A DNA stretch of 64,000 nucleotides from Fabrea salina (Eukaryota > Ciliophora > Heterotrichea > Heterotrichida > Fabreidae). Made by a program: the position numbers and the translations under genes. The stretch lies in assembly GCA_022984795.1 (NCBI GenBank), contig JALIHJ010000020.1, positions 186,001-250,000 on the forward strand. The letters are read 5' to 3'. Below are positions 18,001-26,429 of this stretch, piece by piece; the stretch's first letter is position 1; every line of letters starts with the position of its first letter. The notes below the pieces were generated by a model. It worked only from the letters and a program-made list of their open reading frames with translations. It ran no database searches and was not told the origin of the DNA.

Positions 18001-18240
18001 ATTTGAGTCAGAGAGTTTGCGTGCGAACTTCCTGAGGTTTGTGGCTGCAGCATGTCGAATTTGCTGAGTGATCTCTGGAGTTTGCGTGGTGACGATTTGT
18101 AGCAAAGTATAGAGGTAAGAGTCTTTTTCTTGAGAAAGCTTTTCGAGCTCTTGTTCTGCTTGGTTCCGCGTGGCTGCATCTTGCTCTGTGAAGGTTGCTT
18201 GGAGTGACTGCAATACTGTCTGCATGAATTCCTGGTTCAT
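15070..18240 (-). CDS. Importin-7/8-like karyopherin beta
   Basis: 1056 residues of HEAT-type helices. The N-terminus carries an importin-N domain (NQAEQELEKLSQEKDSYLYTLLQI, with RHAAATNLRKF). Its overall layout follows importin-7/8 (Nmd5/Sxm1), including the C-terminal block where HPYDRKVGSLGLCSIITQHS matches the family's D-R-K-x-x-x-L-G-L-C motif. An acidic stretch (EIDFDDDI) occurs where importin-7 also has acidic loops. These receptors bind RanGTP and carry ribosomal proteins, histone H1 and other cargo into the nucleus. Exact orthology (Ipo7/8 versus Sxm1) is not settled by eye. It ends with TAG. Confidence 0.85.
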   Translation of the reverse strand: MNQEFMQTVLQSLQATFTEQDAATRNQAEQELEKLSQEKDSYLYTLLQIVTTQTPEITQQIRHAAATNLRKFARKLSDSNQLEGQTREFFAKSIFNALVQPGLEGPVRATLGYALVPIVSLDTGDPMGSTVASLMPDIVSGMGGEPYSIIGCCKMIKAVFSGFSENSMTWTIFKQLLEPMVNSGLNTNNTLKTRISEGKTNEVNLCLEVLYELCAAFTSILEYFEISSRKTMKETKDLHQLAYMYHEVLNLAIPDLRFASPCLIGIAPDQATTKLNQVKSQILQGVNLILQCLQETKKDHLKDSGVDTVISLTGVDMPDSPFINMLQSLVEPFTLSLSQILSVQELDEILQSENVTELVIEVLLVLHKLVRENRFLSFFSQNAKGFLLQICFPLLKTTQNDIEMLEDTPEEFVAEATDICERQESETYKTSAAQLFEAISDHIDGVLSFSVNLLCELLDQSLSQSPVENYPNLSQFPNSIILSLPDEIKADLAFTALSTINYSVSRRRDLTTIVENVLKKYLPHWPNVKSAVIQAKFCLFLNYYCEYVFENDSESFSMLLQSLLYFCDPNTCSKAANIQASDTISNIIQDEDVSFRLENYMADIWQRLMQIIPYQNCKGFYEGLQEIVAGHMEVVFPYIGQLVPVLVKKIQDEFSRTQPKPGKNRKTSTIIIKCWNIIRGLEENKDLTPELALQLEQCLLPLFEFMKNPSEIDFDDDIVLFETALMKKTETVTQTGWTLFQQLPLVQEKYENTFIQLFPILNTYLYYGKEVFNSNPSWLVQVVSMCNKCIFAQYKGKTNEAANAEGALILQQILQTYIGMVDDSLESILSSAIQRFAQGINNNFFKVRLLGVVLSAVSYNAYATMNILGNATTESNKSYLELILEQIFSLTFAFTHPYDRKVGSLGLCSIITQHSLPQIISQQLGYIFQALVDILSLKKEQPMQVDTKDNEEGTLNLMVKGQAIKNSEELEANLALSTFQSPLQQIDEYDHFRSIIANLKQTSPDSLKLLVGQLNQIQVQQLTEIIQSKRIKLASAQQDEFEVRRIVKPKSKRANQ

Positions 18241-18287
18241 CGATTATAATATGGCGTGTTGTGTGTTTATCTGAATATTTAGGATTA

Positions 18288-21200
18288 TTATGGCTTCCTA
18301 AAGAACAATGTAGGGTCTCTTCTTGGGTGTTGGATTACTTCAATTGGTTCTGAATTGGCTTCTTCAATTGGCTCTGAGTTGGTTTGTTGTCCTGTAAGTC
18401 TTTTGTTTTTGCCCTTTTTGACTAGTTGGACTATAGTCTTGATGAAAATAGCTACTGAAGCTAGAGTCTGGGCAGCCATTGCTGCATAAGTTAAGTACAT
18501 AACTGAGTCTTGAAGAGTAGACCTGACTGTGTCAGAAAGATCAGAGTAGAGAATAGGCAGCAGAATGAAGATTAGGCAGATGAAACCTTCTGAAAAGGAG
18601 TTAGAAATCTGCAGTATGAACTCAGAGTAAGGCCTCACTGCTACCAAAAATATCCACCAACCCACCATCACTAGGACATTCAGGATTGCTTGGACTGCTT
18701 GGTAGTTGCTGAGTAGCATAAGACTGAGTATATAAACTATTCTTTTGAGGGTGTAAAAGGTGTAGAAGTACTTGGAGTAGGAGTCTTCGTCTATTTTGAA
18801 CTCATAGAAAAGCGATCCCCAGATCTTGTAAAAGGCAGACTGTTCTGTGAGTTGGCTGATCTCACGTGTTCTGTTTCTGATGAATCTGAACACCCAAAAA
18901 GGCGTAACTATAATGATAAGTGCCAAGAGTATTGAAAGAAAATAACTGAAAATAGGGAAGTAGCTTAACGAAGGAATGTTCAAAAGCTGAATAGTACAGC
19001 CAATGCACATTTCTAGGAATGCTTCTACCCAGAACCTAAGGACTACTCCGTACCTGTACTCTCCCAGAATCTTGGTGAAGAACTTTTTGACTCTCCTGCT
19101 TTTGCACTTACTGAGCATCCAAATAAAGGGCAAGAAAACCAGCACTGCCAGAAGAGTTGTGATGGACTGGCCAGTGCTCAGAAAGATGTAGCTCGACTCA
19201 AAGCCGTAGTCGTAAGAAGCCTGGTGCTGGTTCTTGAAGGAACTGCCATCAAACACATACTCAAAAGCATTGGGCACTGGGGAGATGTCGTTCATGGCCT
19301 TGAAGAAGCCGTAAAGCATGGGGTTGAGTGGGTAGGCAGCTATGGGGATGTAGGAAAGTATCTGGAGGGTGTTGATTATGCTCCAAAGTCCTGCAGGGTT
19401 GGGACTCAAGAAACTAGAAGCCAAACCAGTGGAGAGCACTGCTGAGGTAGTGGCTTCTGAAGTCCTGACTCCTTTCTGGGTTTCTGCAGAGGAAGGGTCG
19501 TACTCGTTCAAGTTGCCTTTCAAGGACTCTTCGTAAAGTACTTCGTCCTTGGTGCTTGTAATAGCAGTAGAGTTGTAGAACTCGAGGGTGAAGGGTTTGT
19601 CCTGGGGAATCTTTTGTTCAGTGATTAAGTCAATCATTACACTTCTGTTGTTCCTTCTTTCCATTGCTACAGTGAAGTCTAGGTCTTGGATGAGGACTCT
19701 GTAGTCACTGGTGGACAGGTTCCTTCGAAGGTCTTCAGTGAAGGAGAGAGTCAGTTTGTTGTTTTCAGAAACTTCTACTGAGGCGTGGAAGTAGTTCTGT
19801 GCACAACTAGACTGGTTCTTTGTAAAGCCAACTTCACACTTGCAAATATTTTTTGAGTTCAAAGCAGCGTTCTCCACACAAGTCAAACAGTTGGAGTAGT
19901 CTGTGCAGCTTGTGCATAACTCAGGACACTCCTCACACTGGGACACCTCTGCAAAGTAACCCTCTTGGCACTCACAGGGGGATCCTTTAGCGTTCAGCAC
20001 ACACTCTGAGCAAGTCCAAGTTTGGAAGTCGGAACAAACTCTGCAGAGTTGGTCAGCACACAAGTTACAACTTTGGTCGTTCACACAGCCCCCAGTGCAC
20101 TGCGAGTTGCAAGTGTCACAGTCCATGGAGTTCCAGTATTCAGTTATGCCACACACCGGCAAGCATTCGTCAGAGTTATCGATGGGGCAGTGAGTGCAGG
20201 TTTTGCAGTTGGAAGACTGGACTAAAGTGTTGGGGTCTTTGTAGGAGTTGTAGAGTTTGGTTTCCCAAATGAAGCCAGAAAAGAAGTCAGTGAAGGTATT
20301 GGGTCCACTTAAAGCTGCGCCCAGTAGCAAGTAGTAGTTGTCTTGAGAGTCTTCGAGCCAGTTTTGTCCCAAACTTACTGAGTCAGTGCAGGTAGTGTTT
20401 ACTTGGACTTGGAGTTTGAACTGTGGAGTAGAGTCAATGCTTGTAGAGACTGTGAGGAAGTTCCAGTCTTGGTTGAGGGCACAGGTGGCTTTGTAGGCTG
20501 TGTAGCCTGGAATTTCTAAGTAAACTTTAGGGTAGTTAGCATCAAGTTCTACTGCAATTGACTTGGTGTAGGGAGCAGTGTTCCTTTGTTTAGAGAACAG
20601 AGTGCCAGAGGTTGAGGTTGGTTTGACCCACATGCTCAAAGTAAACTTGGGCGAGATCACTAAAGTAGGACTGCAGTCTGTTTCACACTTATAGTGCATG
20701 TGAGAAGTTCCACTGAAAAAGTAACCCCTTCCTTCAGCTGGGTAGGGGTCTCCCTGTGCGAAATCGGGGTAAAAGGAAGTGTCAGGGCCAGTTGAGAAAG
20801 GGATGGAAGACCTAGAGTCAGTCACCACGTCTTGTATGTAGTGAGGTTGTAGGTGGAAGACAAAGTCATCAGATAAGTCGCAGACTCCAGAATTAGGTGA
20901 GTAGCCGGAAGGACAGTAGGGATGACATACTTCGTTAACTAAGTAGTAGTTGACTGAGCATTGAACGCAGTGATTGAATGCTAAGGTAGTGCAGGAATCA
21001 CAGTTGGAGGTGCATCCAACGGTATACTCACAAATTTCCAGAGTAGAGCTCCATGAATAGTTATTGTTGCATTCACAGTCTGAAGTGTCTGATGCATGCT
21101 CAATGCAAGTTTCACAAGTAGAAAAGTCTTCACAAACTCCACACTTTTGGTCGTAGCACAGGTTGCAGGAAGTGTCAGCTCTAACACAGCCAGTGTTTTG

Positions 21201-22190
21201 GCAGTTGGTGTCACAAGGTTGACATGAACCAGTTGAATCATCCCAGTACTCATTTATCTTGCAGATGGGTAAACACTTGTCTGAGTTGTCACTGGGGCAG
21301 TAAGTGCAACCCCCAAAGCCTGAACAGCCAGTAGATTGAAGCAAACTAGAAGGGTCAAAAGCAGAATTGTAGATCTTCAAGTCCCACAAGAACCCATGGA
21401 AAGACCCTTGTATTGAACCATCCGAAGTATAACCAGCTCCAATTGTAGAGGTATGGGTATCAACATCCTCGTAAAAATCCACATCATCCAGGGTGTTAGG
21501 TTCAATCGCATCATTCACCCTAATTTCGACTGCGTAATTAGGAGAATCTACATAGGTTCTAGCTGCTATAAAGTTCCATTGATTAAGAGTCACAAGAGGA
21601 CCATAATTGTATCCACCATTAGAGGTGTCATCGTTCAAAATCCTTAGAATTGCTTTGTTACTACTAACTAGAGAGAACCCCAAATTGCTAGAACCATTGC
21701 CTCGCTCCTTAACAAAAATGAATGACCCAGTAGACTTAGGTTTAACCCAAGCTATTATGGTGAATAAAGGAGAAATAGTCAGCGTTTTCCCTTCATCATC
21801 AAAGTGAGGAGGCAATTTCATGTGATTAGACGCTCCATCAAAGTAATAACCCCTGCCCTTAGCAGGTGTGGGGTCACCCAGATCGGGATTAGGATAGAAG
21901 TCATTGTTTGGGCCAGTAAGCACTGGAATCGAGCTTGCTTTGTCTTTTACAACATCCAGAATTACATCATCTAAGCTCAAATGGAAAGCTAGGTTTTGGG
22001 AAGGGGTGCATGAAGCTCCTGAGCCTGTGAACCCAGTAGGACAGTAGTTGATGCACATGCCATAGACTTGATGGTACCCAGTAACACAGCTTGTGCAATC
22101 ATCAACATTTCCACTAGAAGTACCTGCGCAGTTCTTAGGAACCGTTGCGATGCCTTTGACTAACAATAAAGCCAATATAACTTTTGACAT
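18288..22190 (-). CDS. Cys-rich, LamG-like surface protein with polytopic C-terminus
   Basis: 1300 residues. A signal peptide (about 1-17) is followed by two tandem copies of one unit. Each has a Cys-rich stretch, a concanavalin/LamG-like domain (about 65-290 and about 440-680) with shared landmarks (SSIP..TGP, FYP, GRGYYF/GRGYFF), and a furin/EGF-like Cys-rich stretch. After about residue 830 comes a beta-rich spacer, then about eight hydrophobic segments (about 1000-1270) resembling the polytopic module of fungal TRP-like/Flc and ciliate 'TNFR-like' surface proteins. It probably sits in the plasma membrane and binds glycans or other ligands. The first LamG unit uses T-ending codons, while the rest of the gene uses C-ending ones (see findings). 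Confidence 0.8.
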   Translation of the reverse strand: MSKVILALLLVKGIATVPKNCAGTSSGNVDDCTSCVTGYHQVYGMCINYCPTGFTGSGASCTPSQNLAFHLSLDDVILDVVKDKASSIPVLTGPNNDFYPNPDLGDPTPAKGRGYYFDGASNHMKLPPHFDDEGKTLTISPLFTIIAWVKPKSTGSFIFVKERGNGSSNLGFSLVSSNKAILRILNDDTSNGGYNYGPLVTLNQWNFIAARTYVDSPNYAVEIRVNDAIEPNTLDDVDFYEDVDTHTSTIGAGYTSDGSIQGSFHGFLWDLKIYNSAFDPSSLLQSTGCSGFGGCTYCPSDNSDKCLPICKINEYWDDSTGSCQPCDTNCQNTGCVRADTSCNLCYDQKCGVCEDFSTCETCIEHASDTSDCECNNNYSWSSTLEICEYTVGCTSNCDSCTTLAFNHCVQCSVNYYLVNEVCHPYCPSGYSPNSGVCDLSDDFVFHLQPHYIQDVVTDSRSSIPFSTGPDTSFYPDFAQGDPYPAEGRGYFFSGTSHMHYKCETDCSPTLVISPKFTLSMWVKPTSTSGTLFSKQRNTAPYTKSIAVELDANYPKVYLEIPGYTAYKATCALNQDWNFLTVSTSIDSTPQFKLQVQVNTTCTDSVSLGQNWLEDSQDNYYLLLGAALSGPNTFTDFFSGFIWETKLYNSYKDPNTLVQSSNCKTCTHCPIDNSDECLPVCGITEYWNSMDCDTCNSQCTGGCVNDQSCNLCADQLCRVCSDFQTWTCSECVLNAKGSPCECQEGYFAEVSQCEECPELCTSCTDYSNCLTCVENAALNSKNICKCEVGFTKNQSSCAQNYFHASVEVSENNKLTLSFTEDLRRNLSTSDYRVLIQDLDFTVAMERRNNRSVMIDLITEQKIPQDKPFTLEFYNSTAITSTKDEVLYEESLKGNLNEYDPSSAETQKGVRTSEATTSAVLSTGLASSFLSPNPAGLWSIINTLQILSYIPIAAYPLNPMLYGFFKAMNDISPVPNAFEYVFDGSSFKNQHQASYDYGFESSYIFLSTGQSITTLLAVLVFLPFIWMLSKCKSRRVKKFFTKILGEYRYGVVLRFWVEAFLEMCIGCTIQLLNIPSLSYFPIFSYFLSILLALIIIVTPFWVFRFIRNRTREISQLTEQSAFYKIWGSLFYEFKIDEDSYSKYFYTFYTLKRIVYILSLMLLSNYQAVQAILNVLVMVGWWIFLVAVRPYSEFILQISNSFSEGFICLIFILLPILYSDLSDTVRSTLQDSVMYLTYAAMAAQTLASVAIFIKTIVQLVKKGKNKRLTGQQTNSEPIEEANSEPIEVIQHPRRDPTLFFRKP

Positions 22191-22234
22191 ATTTTATTCC
22201 CCAGTTTATGTAAATAAACTTTTAAATGGGTTAG

Positions 22235-23492
22235 TTAAACAAGCAACTTCTGTTGAAGTATTTTATCAGCTTTTTGAAGCGCAGTTTCTTTTGTCTCTAG
22301 CTTCTTGCCTTGGATTTTTGAGCTAAAAGACCTATCAGAGTCTTTCAAGTTAAAGTCCAAGCTTTTAGACCTGTTGTGTACAGCACTTACAGAACTGATT
22401 TTCCTTATTTGGTTTTTTTTGGACAAAACATACTCCTTGACGAAGGTCCGCACGTCACAGTAAGTTCCACCTAGCCTTACAAAGAACTCCCCTCTCTTTA
22501 TTTATGATTTGAACTAGTTTCCCGCCAACTACGTAGAAGTTGTCATTTTGCCTTTCAAAAAAGGAATCTAGTTTTAAGTCTCTCAAGTAGTTTTTGAAGC
22601 TTTGGTCGGAAAAGTTATTTGTGACTTTGGGTCTTTGCAAAGTCATTCTTTCTGAAGCAAGTTGGGATTTTAAAGACTTAACTTCAGACTTGAGTTTTCT
22701 GTTTTCAGCCAGTAAGTGCTTCATAGAGCCATCTGGGTTGAAGTTGTACCCTGCGTTTAGGTCTTGTATGATTCTTTGCAGGTTTTGTCTTTGAGTCTCT
22801 GACTGTCCTAGTTGCTGTTTGTAAAACTCAATTTCTTCTGAAAGTGACTTAGAGGCTTCAAGTTGCAACTTGAGTTCGTTCACTTGGTCAACTAAGTTTT
22901 CGTTAGTAGTTTTTAGGTGAACTAGTTGTGTTTGGGTTTTAAGTAAACTTTGAGAAAGCTCAAGGTTCTTTTTGTTTAGTGAGTTTAGCTGCAGAAATAG
23001 TTCATCTTGCTTGTCAAAAGTCTCTTCATCCAAACACTCGTCTTCTAACCGTCTTTGAGTGGTCTCTTCGTCTCCAAAAGTTTCAAAGTTCTCAATAACA
23101 CTGATTTCTTGTTGTTCCTTGAAAAGCTTAATTTCAGGCATTTCAGAGGCTTCGCTAGGGGCCTTAGTTAGTTTCTGGACAGAAATAAGCACTTTAGCTG
23201 AATTCAGCTCAAAGCTGTTAGGCTCTAAGTCTAGCCACTGTTCAAAGCGGTTTGGTAAATCTGTGCAGTCTAGGTAGGCTGTGCCTAGTATTTTTTCATT
23301 TTTTCCCATTTGCTTAACTACAAGCTTAGCTTGACTACCTTTGAAACAACAGTGGTTTTCTTCGTAGTCAGCGTTCAAAGGAGCCATTACGTCTTTGAGA
23401 ACTCCGTCTACCCACACATAACAGCCTAAGTCACAAGAGTCCTGAGTTATTCCGTAGGTTTTTAGTATCTTCAACTTGAGATCAGCTTTCAT
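22235..23492 (-). CDS. C2-like / coiled-coil / GAR-domain (GAS2-related) protein, interrupted by a +1 frameshift
   Basis: About 418 residues if read across one frame change. The first frame (23492 to about 22495) has a C2-like N-terminal domain (about 1-115), then a coiled coil (about 145-270). Its end enters NFYVVGGKLVQIINKE and then departs into unrelated sequence. The second frame continues with FFVRLGGTYCDVRTFVKEYV and a Ser/Lys-rich tail. Together the two parts match the GAR (GAS2-related) domain, which binds microtubules and whose core is V-R-x-G-G-x-W/Y-x-x-L-x-x-F-L. The change falls at a GGGG run (about 22491-22494), with one base too many. No GT...AG segment of 15-16 nt removes it without creating a stop. 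A microtubule-linked cortical role is inferred. Confidence 0.75.
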
Positions 23493-23545
23493 AGTTTAAT
23501 ATTAAAGATGCAACGATTTAAATCTTTAAATTCTAATAAGGTAAT

Positions 23546-24157
23546 ATGGAAAACCTCAGTGGAGTCCCTCCAGTCACAAAGTACATATGCTTGCTGATGC
23601 TGGTTTGTAGCAGTTTGTCTTCAATGCAGCTAGTTAGTTCCTACAACTTCTCACTCAGTTGGTCCCACATCTTGAAGAAGCTACAACTCTGGAGACTGGT
23701 CACTTCATTTACTTACATAGGGCCTTTTAGTTTCATGGTAGCAGTGCACATCCTTATATTCTTCCAAGACCTCAGGTTCATGGAAACTAGGTCATCCTTC
23801 GAAGACATGGTGTACTTCGTGCTGTGGAACTGGGTTTCAGGTTTGGTTTTAAGCAGCTTCGGATTTAAGCTTGTGTCAGAAATATTTTTTATGTGTGTAG
23901 TTTACATCAACTCCAAACGCAACAGAAACGCCAGAGCAACTTTGTTCTTTTTGCCTATGCTGCAGATCCCTGTGCATTACTTGCCTTGGATCTTCTTAGT
24001 TCTTAACTTTTCGTATGAAAGAGTGATTGGAGTAGCAATGGGACATTTGTACTACTACTTCGAAGACATCTACCCTAAGCTTAGTCACTCCCACGGCTTC
24101 AGACTCTTCGCACCTCCTAGAGTCCTCAGAAAAGCTATTAGGGCTGTTTTAGGATAA
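23546..24157 (+). CDS. Derlin, ER-associated degradation rhomboid pseudoprotease
   Basis: 203 residues with about five or six hydrophobic segments. PVTKYICLLMLVCSSLSS matches the derlin start (P-P-V-T-x-x-x). LQLWRLVTSFTYIGPFSF carries the W-R motif conserved in rhomboids and derlins. The C-terminal IGVAMGHLYYYFEDIYP matches derlins (G-x-x-x-G-H-x-Y-Y-F). Rhomboid catalytic Ser/His residues are absent, as in all derlins. The protein thins the ER membrane and helps extract misfolded proteins for degradation. The tail is short and I see no SHP box for p97 binding. Confidence 0.93.
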   Translation: MENLSGVPPVTKYICLLMLVCSSLSSMQLVSSYNFSLSWSHILKKLQLWRLVTSFTYIGPFSFMVAVHILIFFQDLRFMETRSSFEDMVYFVLWNWVSGLVLSSFGFKLVSEIFFMCVVYINSKRNRNARATLFFLPMLQIPVHYLPWIFLVLNFSYERVIGVAMGHLYYYFEDIYPKLSHSHGFRLFAPPRVLRKAIRAVLG

Positions 24158-24184
24158 TTACTGTCTAAATTAATCTTATGGACA

Positions 24185-24571
24185 TTAAACCCCTCTAAAC
24201 TCTAAGTCAATAAATAAGTTCCTATGGTCTTCAGAAGACCTTCTGCTATGTATAGCGCTGCCCAGGGGTGAGCTGCTGGCGGTTTCAGGCAGTTTTTGGT
24301 GCTTGAAGTGGCACCTTTCTCCGTACAAGCAATAACCATACTCTGAGAATTGCTTGCAAACCTTTGCTTTACATTCAAAAGACTTTTCCCTCAAGTCTTC
24401 TTTGCCATGAGCAAATGCGCACTTGTTTCCGAATTTGCACTTCCCTTGTAAGAAGTTTTTGCAAATTTCAGTTTTGTATTTGACTTCAGAAGTTTTAGGT
24501 GACTTGTTTGTTAGACGGGACGTTTTGGTGCATAGGTCAATCTGCACCTCAACCTTTTTGTTTTTAGACAT
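24185..24571 (-). CDS. Tandem CCCH zinc-finger RNA-binding protein (TTP/ZFP36-like)
   Basis: 128 residues from the ATG at 24571, which follows TATAAAAATAAG. An upstream in-frame ATG at 24601 gives ten more residues with nothing protein-like. There are two CCCH fingers: C-x7-C-x5-C-x3-H preceded by the lead-in YKTEIC, and C-x8-C-x5-C-x3-H preceded by AKVC. The YKTE(I/L)C lead-in is the signature of the tristetraprolin family, which binds AU-rich elements in 3' UTRs and promotes mRNA decay. Outside the fingers the protein is Ser/Lys-rich. The family match is strong, but the targets are unknown, and 3' UTRs here must be very short. Confidence 0.85.
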   Translation of the reverse strand: MSKNKKVEVQIDLCTKTSRLTNKSPKTSEVKYKTEICKNFLQGKCKFGNKCAFAHGKEDLREKSFECKAKVCKQFSEYGYCLYGERCHFKHQKLPETASSSPLGSAIHSRRSSEDHRNLFIDLEFRGV

Positions 24572-24611
24572 CTTATTTTTATAAGTGGTAACGCTTGTCA
24601 CCGATTAATAC

Positions 24612-26414
24612 TTATAATTCTTTAGAAGAGTGGTGGCTGGCTTCCATGCGTTTTTTGAAGTGGGCTATGACTCCAACTTTAGTTTTCACTTCGCCTTGGG
24701 AGCCTCTTAGCATTTCTTTCAGGACTTCAATTTGTTTTTCTTTGTCAGTTAGGTCTTTGCTGACTCTGTCAAGTACTTTTTTTTCTATGCCTTTCATGTC
24801 GGCATGGGTTTTTTGCAGGTTAGAGTTGAGGTTTTCTATTTCTTTTTCGAGTTTGGCTATTTCTTTGGCTTTTTTAACTAACTCGGTGTCTCTTCTGAAG
24901 AGTTCGTCTCTTAAAGTTTGGACTTGCCTTAGAGCTATTTTGGCCTGGTTCTCTCTGGTGGCTGAAAGGCTTTTCCCAGTAACTCTTTCTTCTAGGTGGG
25001 AGTTAAGTTGTTTTTTTAAAGAGTTAATTTGGTGTTTTAAGTCTTCGTTTTGGGCTATTTGCTCTTTGTTCTTTTTAGTGAGGTTTTGGATTTTGTCTTT
25101 TAGAGCTGAGTGGTTGGTAGTGGATTTTTGGAGTTTGGCTTCTTTTTTTTCGAGTTCAGATCTTAGGTTTTCAACCTTTTCACGGGCTTTTTCGAACTGT
25201 TCTTTAAAGGTGTCAGCTCGTTTTTTAGAGTTCTCAAGGGACTCTTCGTGTTCTTTTTTATTTTTACTTAAAAGAGTTTTCAAACCTTCTATTTGTTTTT
25301 GCAAAGGTTCCTCTCGGGTTTGGAGCTTTTTAATGGTGTTTTCTAGTTCTTTGTTTTTGAGTTCTAAGTTTCGGGGTTGTTTGGGAGGGGCTTCTTGGGA
25401 GTCTTGGGAGTACTTTAGGAATTCTTTGTTGAACTCACTGAGTGACTTGGACATGTCTTGCAAAAACTTACTCAGAGGTGGAAGTTCAGTTTCTAGAGTT
25501 TCAGGTTTTATAGCCATTACAGTAAAGGTTTTTTCACTGCACTCTTCAGAGTACTTTTGTAGGTCTTTTTGCATTTGCTGGGCAAATTCTTTAAAGCCTT
25601 TGGGAGGTTTGCTGCTGGGTTCTAAACTAGCTAGTTTTTCTTCAAGTTTGGCAGAGTTAGACATGTAGTACTGGAGGTTTTCTTCAAGTTCTTCGATTTG
25701 TGAAGCTTTAACTTGGGCGTCGTAGTAGTAGTTGTTCATTTCTTGCATTTCATCGTTCATTTTCTCGATTTTTTCGTTGAGTTCTTTGTTCATGCTAGTC
25801 ATTTGTTCAATGATTCCGGAGATCTGTTTAATGTCAGCTTTGACTTCTTGGACTTCTTTTTCTTTAGACTGCATAAGTGACCTTATTTCTTCTTGTTCTT
25901 CAGTAAGGCCTTCTTGAATTAGTTCTAGGTTTTCTTTTTCTTCGTTCCAGTTAGCTTTGGCTTTGTCGTATTCGTTCTGCAGCTGTTGAAGTTTGTGCTC
26001 TTCGTCTGTTTTAGCTTTTAAAGCAGCTTCTAGGTGGCTTTGGAGTTCGGCCATTCTTTTGTTGAGTTCTTGTTTGTTGGAGCTTTCTTCTTTGGCTTTG
26101 ATGGCTGCTTTCAAAGAAAGGATTGTTTTGTCCAGATCCATGATGTGCTTGTCCCTGGCTAGTAATTGTTGCTGAACTTCTTCGTCTAGTTTAGGAAGTT
26201 TGGAGTTTAAGAGTTCCAGGGTCCTTTGTTTGGATTGGAGTTGTGCTTCGATGTCTGCTAGTTCATTAGGAATCCATAACTTAAAGTCGTGCTCGGGTTC
26301 TGGAGTTTTAGCTGGTTTTTTGACGTTATTGGGCTTTTTAGGGTCGACTTTAGACTTTTTAGGTGAAGAAGCAGGTTTGGGTGACTGGTTTTTTTTCTAA
26401 GTAAACTTTACCAT
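24612..26414 (-). CDS. Long coiled-coil protein with ATG-only first coding exon
   Basis: Spliced protein of 595 residues. The first coding exon is only the ATG (26414-26412), followed by a 15-nt intron, then a basic Pro/Ser-rich head (KKNQSPKPASSPKKSKV), a short segment (HDFKLWIPNELADIEAQL) and nearly 500 residues of heptad-rich coiled coil with one small break around residues 250-300 (ETLETELPPLSKFLQ). Without splicing, ATG is followed by four codons and TAG, and the next in-frame ATG (26141) would lose 86 residues. The product is probably a structural cytoskeletal or basal-body protein. I do not recognise a named family. Confidence 0.82.
26397..26411 (-). other. 15-nt intron directly after the start codon
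   Basis: On the minus strand the sequence reads ATG, then GTAAAGTTTACTTAG, then an A-rich exon. It starts GTAAA, ends TTAG, has A at position 10, and is phase 0. It differs from the MORN-gene intron at only two positions. Removal restores a frame with 85 more codons upstream of the first exon-2 ATG. Confidence 0.88.
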
Positions 26415-26429
26415 TTCTAGATTATTATA

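Noticed and set aside
22500-22550. 16-nt GT...AG segment (GTTGGCGGGAAACTAG) near the GAR frame change
   Set aside because: Removing it gives TTC AAA TCA TAA, an immediate stop, so it does not restore the frame.
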